DNA of 64,000 nt from Rhodanobacter spathiphylli B39 (GCF_000264295.1 NZ_AJXT01000043.1:1-64000), one strand, 5' to 3'. Shown: positions 14,446 to 24,581, counted from the stretch's first letter. The notes: generated by a model not told the origin, from the letters alone. Numbers and translations are program-made.

Positions 14446-17400
14446 ATGTCCGGGTCGAGCTTGTCGCGGCTGCGTACCTCCCTGCGTGCAGCGTGGGATT
14501 CCGCACGAACGCGTGCACGGCAGCTGAGCCACTCGTCCCGCGCTCGCCGCATCGCCGCCATCCTCGCGGCCGTGCTGCTGGTCTACGCCCTGCTCGGCTT
14601 TCTTGCCGTTCCGCCGCTGCTGCGCAGCTACCTGCAGCACCATTCCGCGGAGGTGCTGGGTCGGCCGCTGAGTCTCGGCCAGGTGCGCTTCAATCCATTC
14701 ACGCTGAACCTGCGGTTCGGCAAGCTGCACCTTCCCGAGACAGACGGACAAACCCCGTTCGTCGACATCGACCAGCTCACGCTCAACGCCTCGTGGAGCT
14801 CGCTGTTCCGCCTGGCTCCGGTACTGGACGAACTGCGCCTGGATCAGCCTCGGATCGCCATCACGCGAGGCAGGAACCAGCGCTTCAACTTCAGCGACCT
14901 GATCGAGCGCTTCACTGCCAAGCCGGCGCCGCCGGACAGCCAGCCGGCGCGTTTCTCGCTGTCCAACATCAGCGTCCATGGCGGCGACGTCCGCTTCGAC
15001 GACCGCCTGCTGGGCGCGCGGCATCACGTCGAGAAGCTCGAACTGGGCATCCCGTTCCTGGCCAACCTGCCCAGCTCCACCGACATCTTCGTGCAGCCAC
15101 TGCTGGCCATGACGGTGGACGGCAGTCCGCTGCGCATCGACGGCCAGACCAAGCCGTTCGCCAGCAGCCGAGAGTCGACCATCGGCTTCCAGCTCGACCG
15201 GCTCGACCTGCCGCGCTACCTGGGCTACGTACCGGCGACGATGCCGGTGGCCATTCCCGAGGGCCTGCTCAGCGGCAAGCTGTCCCTGCACTTCGTGCAG
15301 ACGCAGCCGACGCCGCAGCTGCAACTCACCGGCAAGCTGCAAGTTGACGACCTCGCTCTCGACAGCAGCCGGGGCGAACCCATCGCCAAGCTGGGACACG
15401 GCAACTTCGAACTGACCGACGTGCAACCGCTGGCCTCACGCTACCATTTCGGCGCAATGCGGCTGGAACGGGCCGCGTTGTTCTACACCCGGCGTGCCGA
15501 GGGCCACGACAACTTCGACACGCTGATGTCACCTGCGGCCAGCAAGGCTGACAAGGCGCCGCCGACCGACCTGCGCATCAGCGCGCTCACGCTGCAGGAC
15601 AGCGCGCTCACCTACGCCGACGCCAGCCAGGCCAAGCTGCAGCTGACCCGGCTGCAGGGCAGCCTGCTCGGCCTGGGCACGCTCGCCGGGCCGGCCGCCA
15701 AGCTCGAGCTGAGCGGCCGGCTCGCCGGCGGCAGCCTCGGCGCACGCGGCGACGTCGACCTCGCCGCCAGCCACTATGCCGGTGCACTCGAACTGAAACA
15801 GGTGTCGCTCGTGCCGCTGCAGGCGCTGGCCGCATCCGCCACGGCGGCGCGCATCGCGAAAGGCCGGCTCGACGCCAGCGGCCAGCTGCGACTGGACTGG
15901 GGCAAGGCATCCAACCTGCACATCGAACCGGCCCAACTCGGCATCAGCGACTTCGCGCTGGAGCCGCAGGCCAGCGGGCTGGCGACCCCGGTGGCATGGC
16001 GCCAACTGGATGCCGGTATCACCCGGCTCGATCTGGCCACCCGCAACGCGCAACTGGGCAAGGTCACGGCGAACGGCCTGCAGGTCGACGCCGTGCGCGA
16101 GCGCGACGACCGGATCAACCTGACCAGCCTGTTTGCCGGCAAGCACTCCGTACCCACTAGCGGTGACGAAGGTCCGGCCTGGCGCTGGAGCATCGCCCAT
16201 CTTGGCGTCGAACAGGGCTCGCTGCGCCTCACCGATCGCAGCATCAATGGCGCCAGGCCGACGCCGCTGCTCATCGAGGCGCTCAACGGCAATGTCGAAG
16301 CGCTCAGCGACAAGCTCGACCAGCCACGTCGGATCAAGCTGGAGGGTCGCATCGGCAGAGGCAATTTCGCCGCCGCCGGCACGCTGCAACCGCTGCCCGC
16401 AGTCGCCGAACTGCAGCTGATCACCAAACGACTGGACATCGCCGGTTTCGTACCCTACGCCAGCGTGCCGCTGAACGTGGATGTCACCAGCGCCCGTCTC
16501 AGCAGCGACGGCAGACTGCATTACGACGGCCGCCACTCCGAGCCACGTTTCGACTACATGGGCGACGCCGCGTTCGAGCGCGTGCGCATGCAGGACAAGG
16601 TCACCGGCGACGACTTCATGCGCTGGCGTTCGCTGCGCGGCTCGCGCATCGACCTGCGCTACGGCAGCGGCACGCCGCGCGTGCATCTGGGCGCTCTGGT
16701 GCTGGATGCGTTCTACGCGCGCGTCATCGTCAACAGCAACGGGCGCCTGAACCTGTCCGACGTGATCGCCAACGGCGAGCAGGCCCCGGTGTCGGTGACC
16801 CGCGCCGCGAGCAACACGCCGGCGGCGCCGCAACCGGCGTCCAGTGCAGCCTCGGCGCCCGCCGCCGACATCCGCATCGGCGAGGTTACCCTGGCCAATG
16901 GCCAGCTCAACTACACCGACAACTTCATCAAGCCGAACTACACCGCCAACCTCACCAGCCTCGGCGGCAGGATCGGCGCGTTTGGCACCACCGCCGGCGA
17001 GCCGCCCGCCGAACTCGTGGCGCAGGCGAAACTGGACGATGCCTCGCCGGTCGACATCAGTGGCAGCATCAACCCGCTGCTGCCGGTGGCCTTCCTCGAC
17101 ATCAAGGGCAAGGCGACCGACATCGAACTGACCCGGCTCAGCACCTATTCCGGCAAATACACCGGCTACCCCATCACCAGGGGCAAGCTGACCGCCGACG
17201 TGCACTACCTGCTGGACCAGGGCAGGCTCAACGCGGACAACCACCTCTTCATCACCCAGCTGACCTTCGGCGAGCGCGCGAACAGCCCCGGCGTGTCGCA
17301 CCTGCCGGTGAAGCTGGCGGTGGCACTGCTGAAGGATTCCCAGGGCAATATCGACGTGAACGTGCCGGTATCCGGTTCGCTGGATGATCCGCAGTTCAGC

Positions 17401-18069
17401 CTCGGCGGCATGATCATGCGCGCCTTCGGCAACCTCATCGCCAAGGCAGCCACCGCACCGTTCCGCCTGCTCGCCGCCGCGTTCGGTGGTGGCCACGAGG
17501 ATCTTGGTCATGTCGAGTTCGCCCCCGGCTCGGCGGTGCTGGATGCCCCCGCTAGGGAGCGCCTGGGACAGATCGTGCAGATGCTCAGCCGCAAGCCCGC
17601 GCTCACCCTGGACATCAGCGGCCGGGTGGATCCGTCGCTGGACGAAGCCGGTTTGCGCAAGGTGACCGTGGATGACCAGATCCGCCGCGAGAAGCTGGCC
17701 AGGGAGTCAGGTGACGATGTCGCCGCAGACGCCTCGGCGGCGGTGCTGGCGGAGGTGACCGTGACGCCGGACGAATACGAACACTATCTGCGGCGCGCCT
17801 ATCGGCACGCCGACTTCGAAAAGCCCAGGAACATCCTCGGGCTCAGCAAGTCGTTGGAACCGGACGAGATGCGCAGCCTGCTGGAAACCCACGTGAACAC
17901 GGACGCCGCCGCGATGCGCGCACTGGCCGCGCGCCGCGCCGCCGCCGTGCAGGACTGGCTGCATGGCAAGCTGGACGACAAGCGGGTCGCGATCAAGCCG
18001 CCCCGACTCGACGCCAAGGGCATCGACGACAAGGGCAAGACCACTCGCGCGGACTTCGGCCTGCATTGA
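14446..18069 (+). CDS. DUF748 (AsmA-like) envelope protein
   Basis: Large envelope protein of 1207 aa. A basic cytosolic N-terminus is followed by one transmembrane helix (RIAAILAAVLLVYALLGFLA). The rest is predicted periplasmic with repeated AsmA/DUF748-type beta-rich segments such as LGQVRFNPFTLNLRFGKLHL and DIRIGEVTLANGQLNYTDNF. AsmA-like proteins form long grooves that carry lipids between membranes, so a role in lipid or envelope homeostasis is likely but inferred. The last ~200 residues are charged and helical with an OmpA-like hint (FAPGSAVLDAPARERLGQI). It lies between tdh and kbl on the same strand, 180 bp from tdh and 79 bp from kbl. Confidence 0.85.
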   Translation: MSGSSLSRLRTSLRAAWDSARTRARQLSHSSRARRIAAILAAVLLVYALLGFLAVPPLLRSYLQHHSAEVLGRPLSLGQVRFNPFTLNLRFGKLHLPETDGQTPFVDIDQLTLNASWSSLFRLAPVLDELRLDQPRIAITRGRNQRFNFSDLIERFTAKPAPPDSQPARFSLSNISVHGGDVRFDDRLLGARHHVEKLELGIPFLANLPSSTDIFVQPLLAMTVDGSPLRIDGQTKPFASSRESTIGFQLDRLDLPRYLGYVPATMPVAIPEGLLSGKLSLHFVQTQPTPQLQLTGKLQVDDLALDSSRGEPIAKLGHGNFELTDVQPLASRYHFGAMRLERAALFYTRRAEGHDNFDTLMSPAASKADKAPPTDLRISALTLQDSALTYADASQAKLQLTRLQGSLLGLGTLAGPAAKLELSGRLAGGSLGARGDVDLAASHYAGALELKQVSLVPLQALAASATAARIAKGRLDASGQLRLDWGKASNLHIEPAQLGISDFALEPQASGLATPVAWRQLDAGITRLDLATRNAQLGKVTANGLQVDAVRERDDRINLTSLFAGKHSVPTSGDEGPAWRWSIAHLGVEQGSLRLTDRSINGARPTPLLIEALNGNVEALSDKLDQPRRIKLEGRIGRGNFAAAGTLQPLPAVAELQLITKRLDIAGFVPYASVPLNVDVTSARLSSDGRLHYDGRHSEPRFDYMGDAAFERVRMQDKVTGDDFMRWRSLRGSRIDLRYGSGTPRVHLGALVLDAFYARVIVNSNGRLNLSDVIANGEQAPVSVTRAASNTPAAPQPASSAASAPAADIRIGEVTLANGQLNYTDNFIKPNYTANLTSLGGRIGAFGTTAGEPPAELVAQAKLDDASPVDISGSINPLLPVAFLDIKGKATDIELTRLSTYSGKYTGYPITRGKLTADVHYLLDQGRLNADNHLFITQLTFGERANSPGVSHLPVKLAVALLKDSQGNIDVNVPVSGSLDDPQFSLGGMIMRAFGNLIAKAATAPFRLLAAAFGGGHEDLGHVEFAPGSAVLDAPARERLGQIVQMLSRKPALTLDISGRVDPSLDEAGLRKVTVDDQIRREKLARESGDDVAADASAAVLAEVTVTPDEYEHYLRRAYRHADFEKPRNILGLSKSLEPDEMRSLLETHVNTDAAAMRALAARRAAAVQDWLHGKLDDKRVAIKPPRLDAKGIDDKGKTTRADFGLH

Positions 18070-18113
18070 TCGCCGCGCAGTACATACGCATGCGCAGCGA
18101 ACACCTGGCGCCC

Positions 18114-18119
18114 TACAAT
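18114..18119 (+). promoter_or_regulatory. -10 element upstream of kbl
   Basis: TACAAT lies 29 bp before the kbl start, so kbl probably has its own promoter. The -35 region is not recognisable. Confidence 0.45.
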
Positions 18120-18148
18120 AGCGCTTTGTCCAACGGCCGGAATTCACC

Positions 18149-19348
18149 ATGAGCTACTCAGCCAAGGCGCGCTACGCCAGCGAACTCGAATCCATCCGCG
18201 AGCAGGGCCTGTTCAAGGCCGAACGCATCATCACCTCGCCGCAGTCCGCCGAGATCGAGCTGGAAGGCGGCCGCAAGGTACTGAACTTCTGCGCCAACAA
18301 CTATCTGGGCCTGGCCGATCACCCCGAAGTGATCGCCGCCGCCAAGGACGCGCTGGATACGCACGGCTTCGGCATGGCCAGCGTGCGCTTCATCTGCGGC
18401 ACGCAGGACCTGCACAAGCAGCTGGAAGCGAAGATCGCGGCCTTCTTCGGCACCGAGGACACCATCCTCTACGCCGCCTGCTTCGACGCCAACGGCGGCC
18501 TGTTCGAACCGCTGCTGGGCGAAGAGGACGCGGTGATCTCCGATGCGCTCAACCACGCCTCGATCATCGATGGCATCCGCCTGTGCAAGGCCAAGCGCTT
18601 CCGCTACGCCAACAGTGACATGGCCGACCTGGAGAGGCAGCTGCAGGCCGCCGACGCGGCCGGCGCGCGCACCAAGCTGATCACCACCGACGGCTCGTTC
18701 TCGATGGACGGCTTCATCGCCAGGCTCGACGAGATCACCGCGCTGGCCGCGAAATACGATGCGATGGTGCATATCGACGAATGCCATTGCACCGGCTTCC
18801 TCGGCGACACCGGTCGCGGTGCGGCCGAGGTCAACGGCGTGATGGACAGGATCGACATCTTCACCGGCACTTTGGGCAAGGCGCTGGGTGGCGCCCTGGG
18901 CGGCTTCACCACCGGCCGCAAGGAAGTGATCGAGCTGCTGCGCCAGCGCTCGCGCCCTTACCTGTTCTCCAACTCGCTGCCGCCGCACGTGGTCGCCGCC
19001 GCGATCAAGGTGTTCGACATGCTGGCCAGCGCCGGCGACCTGCGCGAACAGCTCAAGGAGAACACCCGCTACTTCCGCGAGCAGATGACCGCGGCGGGAT
19101 TCGACATCAAGCCCGGCGTGCATCCGATCGTGCCGGTGATGATCTACGACGCACCGAAGGCCCAGGCGATGGCCACGGCCTTGCTGGAGGAAGGCATCTA
19201 CGTCACCGGCTTCTTCTACCCGGTGGTGCCGCAGGGCCAGGCGCGCATCCGCACGCAGATGAGCGCGGCGCATACCCGCGAACACCTCGACCGGGCGATA
19301 GCCGCGTTCACCAGGGTGGGACGAAAGCTGGGCGTGATCGCGGGCTGA
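18149..19348 (+). CDS. kbl: Glycine C-acetyltransferase (2-amino-3-ketobutyrate CoA ligase)
   Basis: PLP-dependent alpha-oxoamine synthase family enzyme of 399 aa that cleaves 2-amino-3-ketobutyrate with CoA to glycine and acetyl-CoA, completing threonine breakdown begun by Tdh. The PLP lysine is K244 in TLGKALGG, the same position as in E. coli Kbl. Other marks are [32 protein letters not shown] and the PLP-phosphate region [13 protein letters not shown]. It matches the family in length. It shares strand and pathway with tdh, but a 3.6-kb DUF748 gene lies between them. Confidence 0.97.
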   Translation: MSYSAKARYASELESIREQGLFKAERIITSPQSAEIELEGGRKVLNFCANNYLGLADHPEVIAAAKDALDTHGFGMASVRFICGTQDLHKQLEAKIAAFFGTEDTILYAACFDANGGLFEPLLGEEDAVISDALNHASIIDGIRLCKAKRFRYANSDMADLERQLQAADAAGARTKLITTDGSFSMDGFIARLDEITALAAKYDAMVHIDECHCTGFLGDTGRGAAEVNGVMDRIDIFTGTLGKALGGALGGFTTGRKEVIELLRQRSRPYLFSNSLPPHVVAAAIKVFDMLASAGDLREQLKENTRYFREQMTAAGFDIKPGVHPIVPVMIYDAPKAQAMATALLEEGIYVTGFFYPVVPQGQARIRTQMSAAHTREHLDRAIAAFTRVGRKLGVIAG

Positions 19349-19385
19349 TTCCGCGCACAGCCAGGGCATCGCCGCCGGCGGTGCC

Positions 19386-20159
19386 TTATGACTGGGTGAC
19401 GAGGGCTCGCACTTCGTCCTGGTCGAGTCGCCGCCACTGGCCTTTCGCCAACTCGCCCAGGGCAAGTGGGCCAATCGCCACCCGGATCAGTCGCAAGACA
19501 TCGAAACCCAGGGCAGCCAGCAACCGGCGGATATGCCGGTTGCGCCCTTCGTCGAGCACCACTTCCAGCCACGCATTCTTCTCGCCCACGCGCAGCAGCG
19601 TGGCCTTGCGCGCCTTCAGCCGATCACCTGCATCCTCGACGCCAGCCAGCATCGCCTGCAGCACCGCGGCATCAGGCTGGCCCGCCACCTGCACGTGGTA
19701 GGTCTTCTCCAGGTGCGTCGCCGGATCGGTGATGCCCGCGGCCCAGGTGGTGTCGTTGCTCAGCAACAGCAACCCCTCGCTGGCCTTGTCCAGACGACCG
19801 ACCGGCCCCAGCCACGGCAGGCCGGCTGCGGCCAGGGCGGTATACACCGTCGCCCTGCCGTGTTCGTCGGCCGCACTGACCACGATGCCGCGCGGCTTGT
19901 TGAAAACCACGTAGACGCTTTCACTTCGCTGCACTGGCTGGCCATCGACCGCAAGACGATGCCGGTCGATCAGGGTCGGCTGATGGGGATCGCGAACCAC
20001 GCGGCCATCCACGCTGACCCGACCGGCGCGAATCCACTGCTCGGCCTGGCTGCGCGAACAGGCACCCAGTTTTGACAGCACACGAGCCAGACCATGCCGC
20101 GGCGACTGCGCGGATGGCGTCGCTGCGGCTGCACGACGGAAAGAAGGAGGGCGGGGCAT
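19386..20159 (-). CDS. 23S rRNA pseudouridine synthase, RsuA/RluB/RluE/RluF group
   Basis: Enzyme of 257 aa that isomerises uridine to pseudouridine in rRNA. A basic leader (residues 1-30) is followed by an S4 RNA-binding domain (ARVLSKLGACSRSQAEQWI). The catalytic domain has Asp in GRLDKASEGLLLLSND and ends with GRNRHIRRLLAALGF and LIRVAIGPL, typical of the RluB/E/F/RsuA branch. Which position it modifies cannot be told. The start at 20159 is preferred to one at 20228, which would run into the terminator hairpin. No clear ribosome-binding site is seen; it may be translated from a very short leader. Confidence 0.9.
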   Translation of the reverse strand: MPRPPSFRRAAAATPSAQSPRHGLARVLSKLGACSRSQAEQWIRAGRVSVDGRVVRDPHQPTLIDRHRLAVDGQPVQRSESVYVVFNKPRGIVVSAADEHGRATVYTALAAAGLPWLGPVGRLDKASEGLLLLSNDTTWAAGITDPATHLEKTYHVQVAGQPDAAVLQAMLAGVEDAGDRLKARKATLLRVGEKNAWLEVVLDEGRNRHIRRLLAALGFDVLRLIRVAIGPLALGELAKGQWRRLDQDEVRALVTQS

Positions 20160-20223
20160 CGCGCTAGCGTATAAGGCCGCGCCGTGATGCGCCAACCCGA
20201 CTCGTGCCCGTTTGAGGCAGGCA

Positions 20224-20257
20224 GACAAAAAAAACCCGGCCGAAGCCGGGTTTTTTC
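20224..20257. terminator. Bidirectional terminator between ompA-like gene and its downstream neighbour
   Basis: AACCCGGC-CGAA-GCCGGGTT is flanked by an A8 run on one side and T6 on the other, a textbook intrinsic terminator. It ends the minus-strand OmpA-like transcript and separates it from the pseudouridine synthase gene. Confidence 0.85.
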
Positions 20258-20275
20258 CGATTTACCGCGGTTCGA

Positions 20276-21394
20276 TTACTGCTGAACCTGCAGTTCCGTA
20301 CGACGGTTCTGCGCGCGACCGGCGTCGGTGTCGTTGTCACCGATCGGGTTGCTTTCGCCGTGACCGATCGGGCCTTCCAGACGGCTGGCATCGATGCCGT
20401 GGCTGGTCAGGTAGTTGTAGACGATCGAGGCGCGACGCTCGGACAGGCTCTGGTTGTACTCGTCGGTACCCTTCGAGTCGGTGTAACCGGCAACCGTCAC
20501 CTTGACCTGCGGGTAACGCTGCAGGGTATCGACGGCCTGGTTCAGCACCGCGATGGAGTCGGCGCTCGGCTCGGCCAGCGACTTCGAGATGTCCGTCTCA
20601 CCCTTCTTCGGGCGGTCAAACTTGAAGTTCACGCCACGCAGGTCGATCACGACCTTCTGCGCGCAACCATCAGGTCCGACGATCGTGCCAGCGGCGGTGG
20701 CCGGGCACTTGTCTTCGCAGTCGTTCACGCCATCGCTGTCGCTGTCCATCGTCGAGCAGTCAGCCGGCGGCGGGGTGGCGGCGACCGGAGCAGCCGGAGC
20801 AGCCGCCGGGGCGCCGAAGCGCGAAACGATGCTGAGGCCCAGGAACCAGTCACCGTAGCCATCCATGGTCGGCTGGCTGTCGTTGTCCCAGTCGTAACGG
20901 TAGCCGGCTTCCACGCGGAAGTCGGAGCTGTCGTCGATGGTCTTGGACAGACCGCCACCCAGCTCGGCCGCCGGAGCCCAGCCGCTGCCATGCACGCCAT
21001 GATGATTGCTGCCCATCACGCCAGCCAGCAGGTACGGACGCCAGGCGTTCCAGTCACCCGCGTAGAAGCGCACCGCGGCGCCGACGCTGTTGTTGGACCA
21101 GCTGCCGATACCGTCAGCATCACGCTTGGTGCGATCGATGAAGATGTCCAGCGAGGTGTTGGAGGAAATGAAACGGCCAACGCCCAGACCGTAATAGACC
21201 TGACGGCTGTTGGTGTTGCGGTCGGTATCGTTGTAGTAACCGCCGACCGTGGGGGCGATGTACCAGCGGCCGTCGTAGGACGGCGAGGTCATCGAGCTGG
21301 AGGTGTCGGCCGGAGCGGCTGCGTCCTGCGCATGAACGGCACCTACGCCGCCCAGGGCCAGCGCGATCAGAAAATACAAGCCCTTACGTTTCAT
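20276..21394 (-). CDS. OmpA family outer-membrane protein with a TSP3-like linker
   Basis: Protein of 372 aa. A signal peptide (MKRKGLYFLIALALGGVGAV, cleavage after VHA) precedes an eight-stranded barrel domain (RWYIAPTVGGYYNDTDRN to GDWFLGLSIVSRF). A Pro/Ala linker and a calcium-binding thrombospondin type-3-like repeat (DSDSDGVNDCEDKC) follow. The C-terminal OmpA domain binds peptidoglycan (VAGYTDSKGTDEYNQSLSERR, Asp and Arg being the diaminopimelate-binding residues). It anchors the outer membrane to the cell wall. AGGAGA stands before the ATG at 21394. It is a single gene with its own terminator. Confidence 0.94.
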   Translation of the reverse strand: MKRKGLYFLIALALGGVGAVHAQDAAAPADTSSSMTSPSYDGRWYIAPTVGGYYNDTDRNTNSRQVYYGLGVGRFISSNTSLDIFIDRTKRDADGIGSWSNNSVGAAVRFYAGDWNAWRPYLLAGVMGSNHHGVHGSGWAPAAELGGGLSKTIDDSSDFRVEAGYRYDWDNDSQPTMDGYGDWFLGLSIVSRFGAPAAAPAAPVAATPPPADCSTMDSDSDGVNDCEDKCPATAAGTIVGPDGCAQKVVIDLRGVNFKFDRPKKGETDISKSLAEPSADSIAVLNQAVDTLQRYPQVKVTVAGYTDSKGTDEYNQSLSERRASIVYNYLTSHGIDASRLEGPIGHGESNPIGDNDTDAGRAQNRRTELQVQQ

Positions 21395-21705
21395 CAGGTG
21401 TCTCCTCAATTATTAGAATTTCGCGTCCGTTCAACCCTGACCGGAACTCCCGCATCAGACTGAACTACGTCACTCAGAGCTTTTAAAGCCCCTGCTTGGC
21501 GTTTATGCGACAAGCGGTGGGGATTGTAGCAAAAGCGTTAAGCCGTGATCGAATTAACACTATTCAAAACAACTACCGGTGAGGTTTCATTCAGGAAAGT
21601 CGGTTTTGCAAGGAATACGGCCCTGCTTGAAACACGGAAACGCAGGGACGAAGTAATGCCCTTTTCGGCGCTCGACCCTGTGTTAATTTTCCACTCACGT
21701 CGTCT
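21395..21705. other. Intergenic region upstream of the OmpA-like gene
   Basis: A 311-bp spacer of noticeably lower GC than its surroundings, between the OmpA-like gene and prpD. It holds the likely OmpA promoter. Short open frames in it have no ribosome-binding site or family resemblance. Confidence 0.45.
21523..21528 (-). promoter_or_regulatory. Candidate -10 element of the OmpA-like gene
   Basis: TACAAT on the minus strand, about 130 nt upstream of the start codon, would give a long untranslated leader as is common for outer-membrane protein mRNAs that are targets of Hfq-dependent small RNAs. The -35 match is weak. Confidence 0.35.
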
Positions 21706-23157
21706 TTACAACGTGAAGAGCCCGAGGAAGTGATGCAGCGGCATCGCATCCAGCCCTGCGGGGTCCCGGGTGGCCGCCATGATGGCCTTGACCTTGTGGG
21801 CGGGCATGTGGCCCCGCATGGCGGCCTCGAATTTCTGCAGCAGTACCGGAATGCCCTCGGCGCGACGCTTGCGATGGCCGATGGGGTAATCGATCGAAAC
21901 CTTTTCCGTGCTGCTGCCGTCCTTGAAGAACACCTGAACCGAATTGCCGATATAGCGCTTGGCCGGGTCGAAGTAGTCCCGGGTGAATTGCGGGTTTTCG
22001 ACGACCGTCATCTTCTCGCGCAACGCATCGATGCGCGGATCGGCGGCGATGTCGTCGTTGTAGTCGCTGGCCAACAGTCGACCGTGGATCAACGGCACGG
22101 CCACCATGTACTGGATGCAGTGATCGCGATCGGCGTAATTCGCCAGCGGACCGGTCTTGTCGATGATGCGGCAGCCGGCTTCCTGTGTCTCGATGGCGAT
22201 CCTTTCGATCTGCTCGATCCGGCCAGCGGCCTGCGAATGCAGTTGCATGGCGCACTCCACCGCGGTCTGCGCATGGAATTCGGCCGGATAGCTGATCTTG
22301 AACAGCACGTTCTCCATCACGTAGCTGCCGAACGGGCGCTCGAACTCGAACGGCTTGCCGCCGAACGCCACGTCGTAGTAACCCCAGGTCTTCGCCGACA
22401 GTGCCGACGGGTAGCCCACCACGCCGCGGTAGACCGCATTGATGGCGTGGGTCACCGCGCGGCGGCACGCATCACCGGCGGCCCAGCTCTTGCGCGGCCC
22501 GGTGTTCGGCGCATGGCGATAGGTACGCAGCGCGCCGTTGTCGATCCAGCTGTGCGACAAGGCCGTTGTGACTTGTTCCCTGCTCCCGCCAAGCATCGCG
22601 GTGGCCACGGCGGTCGACGCCAGCCGCACCAGGATCACGTGGTCCTGACCCACCTGGTTGAAACTGTTCAGCAGTGCGTAGCAGCCCTGGATTTCATGGG
22701 CCTTGATCGCGTAACCCAAGACATCGCGTACGGTCAGTGACTGTCCACCTTCACGCTCGGCCTTGCGGCTCAGGTAGTCCGCCACGGCGAGGATCGCGCC
22801 GAGATTGTCCGAAGGATGCCCCCACTCCGCGGCCAGCCAGGTGTCGTTGAAATCCAGCCAGCGGATTTGCGTGCCGATCGCAAACGCCGCCTGCGCCGGG
22901 TCAAGCTCATGACTGGTCCCCGGGACGCGCGCACCACCCGGCAAGATGGCGCCAGGCACCAACGGCCCGAGATGCTTCACGCACTCGGGGAACTTCATCG
23001 CCATCATCGCCGTGGCCAGCGAGTCCAGCAGCATGTAGCGTGCGGTGTCGTACGCTTCGTGAGAGTCGATCTTGTAGTCGACGACATAGTTGGCGACCTC
23101 GACCATCGGCTGGTCGGGATCTGGACGCTTGGCGGAGCGGATGTCGTGCGTACTCAT
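21706..23157 (-). CDS. prpD: 2-methylcitrate dehydratase PrpD
   Basis: MmgE/PrpD family enzyme of 483 aa, iron-sulfur independent, which dehydrates 2-methylcitrate to 2-methyl-cis-aconitate in the methylcitrate cycle. Diagnostic stretches are WLDFNDTWLAAEWGHPSDN, GYAIKAHEIQGCYALLN, SWIDNGALRTYRHAPNTGPR and KSWAAGDACRRAV. Length agrees with E. coli PrpD (483). It is the last gene of acnD-prpF-prpD, 134 bp after prpF. AcnD plus PrpF does the same conversion, so the step is encoded twice here. The start at 23157 gives MSTHDIRS as in relatives; an earlier Met is in frame but less likely. Confidence 0.96.
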   Translation of the reverse strand: MSTHDIRSAKRPDPDQPMVEVANYVVDYKIDSHEAYDTARYMLLDSLATAMMAMKFPECVKHLGPLVPGAILPGGARVPGTSHELDPAQAAFAIGTQIRWLDFNDTWLAAEWGHPSDNLGAILAVADYLSRKAEREGGQSLTVRDVLGYAIKAHEIQGCYALLNSFNQVGQDHVILVRLASTAVATAMLGGSREQVTTALSHSWIDNGALRTYRHAPNTGPRKSWAAGDACRRAVTHAINAVYRGVVGYPSALSAKTWGYYDVAFGGKPFEFERPFGSYVMENVLFKISYPAEFHAQTAVECAMQLHSQAAGRIEQIERIAIETQEAGCRIIDKTGPLANYADRDHCIQYMVAVPLIHGRLLASDYNDDIAADPRIDALREKMTVVENPQFTRDYFDPAKRYIGNSVQVFFKDGSSTEKVSIDYPIGHRKRRAEGIPVLLQKFEAAMRGHMPAHKVKAIMAATRDPAGLDAMPLHHFLGLFTL

Positions 23158-23291
23158 GAGTGCTGGTCTCCATGACGGCAGGAGTGCTGCCATTGTTCGA
23201 AATGAACCATCCGTGTCGCTTGACGCTTATCCTGTCAGAGGCCACCTGAGCATGTGGTGGCCCGAAGGGGAAACTTCCCCGCCCTGCGGAA

Positions 23292-24476
23292 TCACGCTGC
23301 GGGCGCGCGCACCCAGCCTTCCATCAGCACGCGCGCGCTTCGGCTCATGATCGCCTTGGTGACGGTCCATGCACCATCAACCTGCGTTGCCTCCGCACCC
23401 ACGCGCAAGGTGCCCGACGGATGACCGAAGCGCACGGCCTGTCGCTCACCACCACCTGCCGCAATGTTCACCAGCGTGCCCGGAATGGCCGCGGCGGTAC
23501 CGATAGCCACCGCCGCCGTGCCCATCATGGCGTGGTGCAGCTTGCCCATCGACATCGCGCGCACGAGCAGATCGATGTCATCCGCCTTGACGGCCTTGCC
23601 GCTCGATGCGACGTAGTCGGCCGGCCTGGCGACAAATGCGACCTTGGGCGTGTGCTGCCGCGTGGCGATCTCGTCGGGTGACTTGATCAGACCCATGCGG
23701 AGCGCGCCATGGGCGCGAATGGCCTCGAACATCGCCAGAGCCGTGGCGTCGCCATTGATGGCCTCCTGCAGCTCCGTGCCGGTGTAGCCGATCGCGTCGG
23801 CTTGCACAAAAATCGTGGGGATGCCGGCGTTGATCATGGTCGCCTTGAGCGTACCGACACCCGGCACTTCCAGATCGTCCACCAGATGCCCGGTGGGAAA
23901 CATGGCCCCGCCAGCGCCGTCTTCCTCGGCTGCCGGGTCCAGAAATTCCAACTGCACTTCGGCGGCAGGGAACGTCACGCCATCCAGCTCGAAGTCGCCG
24001 GTTTCCTGCACCGCGCCGTCGGTCATCGGCACATGGGCGATGATGGTCTTGCCGATGTTGGCCTGCCAGATGCGCACGGTGGCGATGCCGTCGCGCGGAA
24101 CGCGCGCGTGATCCACCAGGCCGCCCGCGATGGCGAACGGACCGACCGCCGCCGAGAGGTTGCCACAGTTGCCGCTCCAGTCGACGAAGGCCTTGTCGAT
24201 CGCCACCTGGCCGAACAGGTAGTCCACGTCGTGATACGGCCGGGTGCTGCTGGAGACGATCACCGCTTTGCTGGTGCTGGAGGTGGCGCCCCCCATGCCG
24301 TCGATCTGCTTGCCGTAGGGATCGGGGCTGCCGATCACGCGCTGCAGCAGCGCATCGCGCGCGGCGCCAGGCACCTGCGCGGTCTCGGGCAGGTCCTGCA
24401 GGCGGAAGAACACGCCCTTGCTGGTGCCGCCGCGCAGGTAGGTGGCGGGAATGCGGAGCTGGGGGAGCTGTGCCAT
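23292..24476 (-). CDS. prpF: 2-methylaconitate cis-trans isomerase PrpF
   Basis: Protein of 394 aa with a diaminopimelate epimerase-like fold that isomerises the trans-2-methylaconitate produced by AcnD to the cis form. Diagnostic motifs are PATYLRGGTSKGVFF near the N-terminus, GMGGATSSTSKAVIV, WSGNCGNLSAAVGPFAI and MGKLHHAMMGTAAVAI. It lies between acnD (105 bp upstream) and prpD, the order seen in pseudomonads and many other proteobacteria. Confidence 0.96.
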   Translation of the reverse strand: MAQLPQLRIPATYLRGGTSKGVFFRLQDLPETAQVPGAARDALLQRVIGSPDPYGKQIDGMGGATSSTSKAVIVSSSTRPYHDVDYLFGQVAIDKAFVDWSGNCGNLSAAVGPFAIAGGLVDHARVPRDGIATVRIWQANIGKTIIAHVPMTDGAVQETGDFELDGVTFPAAEVQLEFLDPAAEEDGAGGAMFPTGHLVDDLEVPGVGTLKATMINAGIPTIFVQADAIGYTGTELQEAINGDATALAMFEAIRAHGALRMGLIKSPDEIATRQHTPKVAFVARPADYVASSGKAVKADDIDLLVRAMSMGKLHHAMMGTAAVAIGTAAAIPGTLVNIAAGGGERQAVRFGHPSGTLRVGAEATQVDGAWTVTKAIMSRSARVLMEGWVRAPAA

Positions 24477-24581
24477 GTATCCGTGATCCTGTGGTGACTG
24501 TGCCGCGCCGGCAATTCATGCAGGCGCAACTGCCAACCGCATGGTGATGCCTTGCGGCATCACCCGCGGAACAACGCGCGG

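Noticed and set aside
21545-21733. A 62-codon open frame between prpD and the OmpA-like gene
   Set aside because: No ribosome-binding site, no family resemblance, and it overlaps the end of prpD and the likely OmpA promoter.
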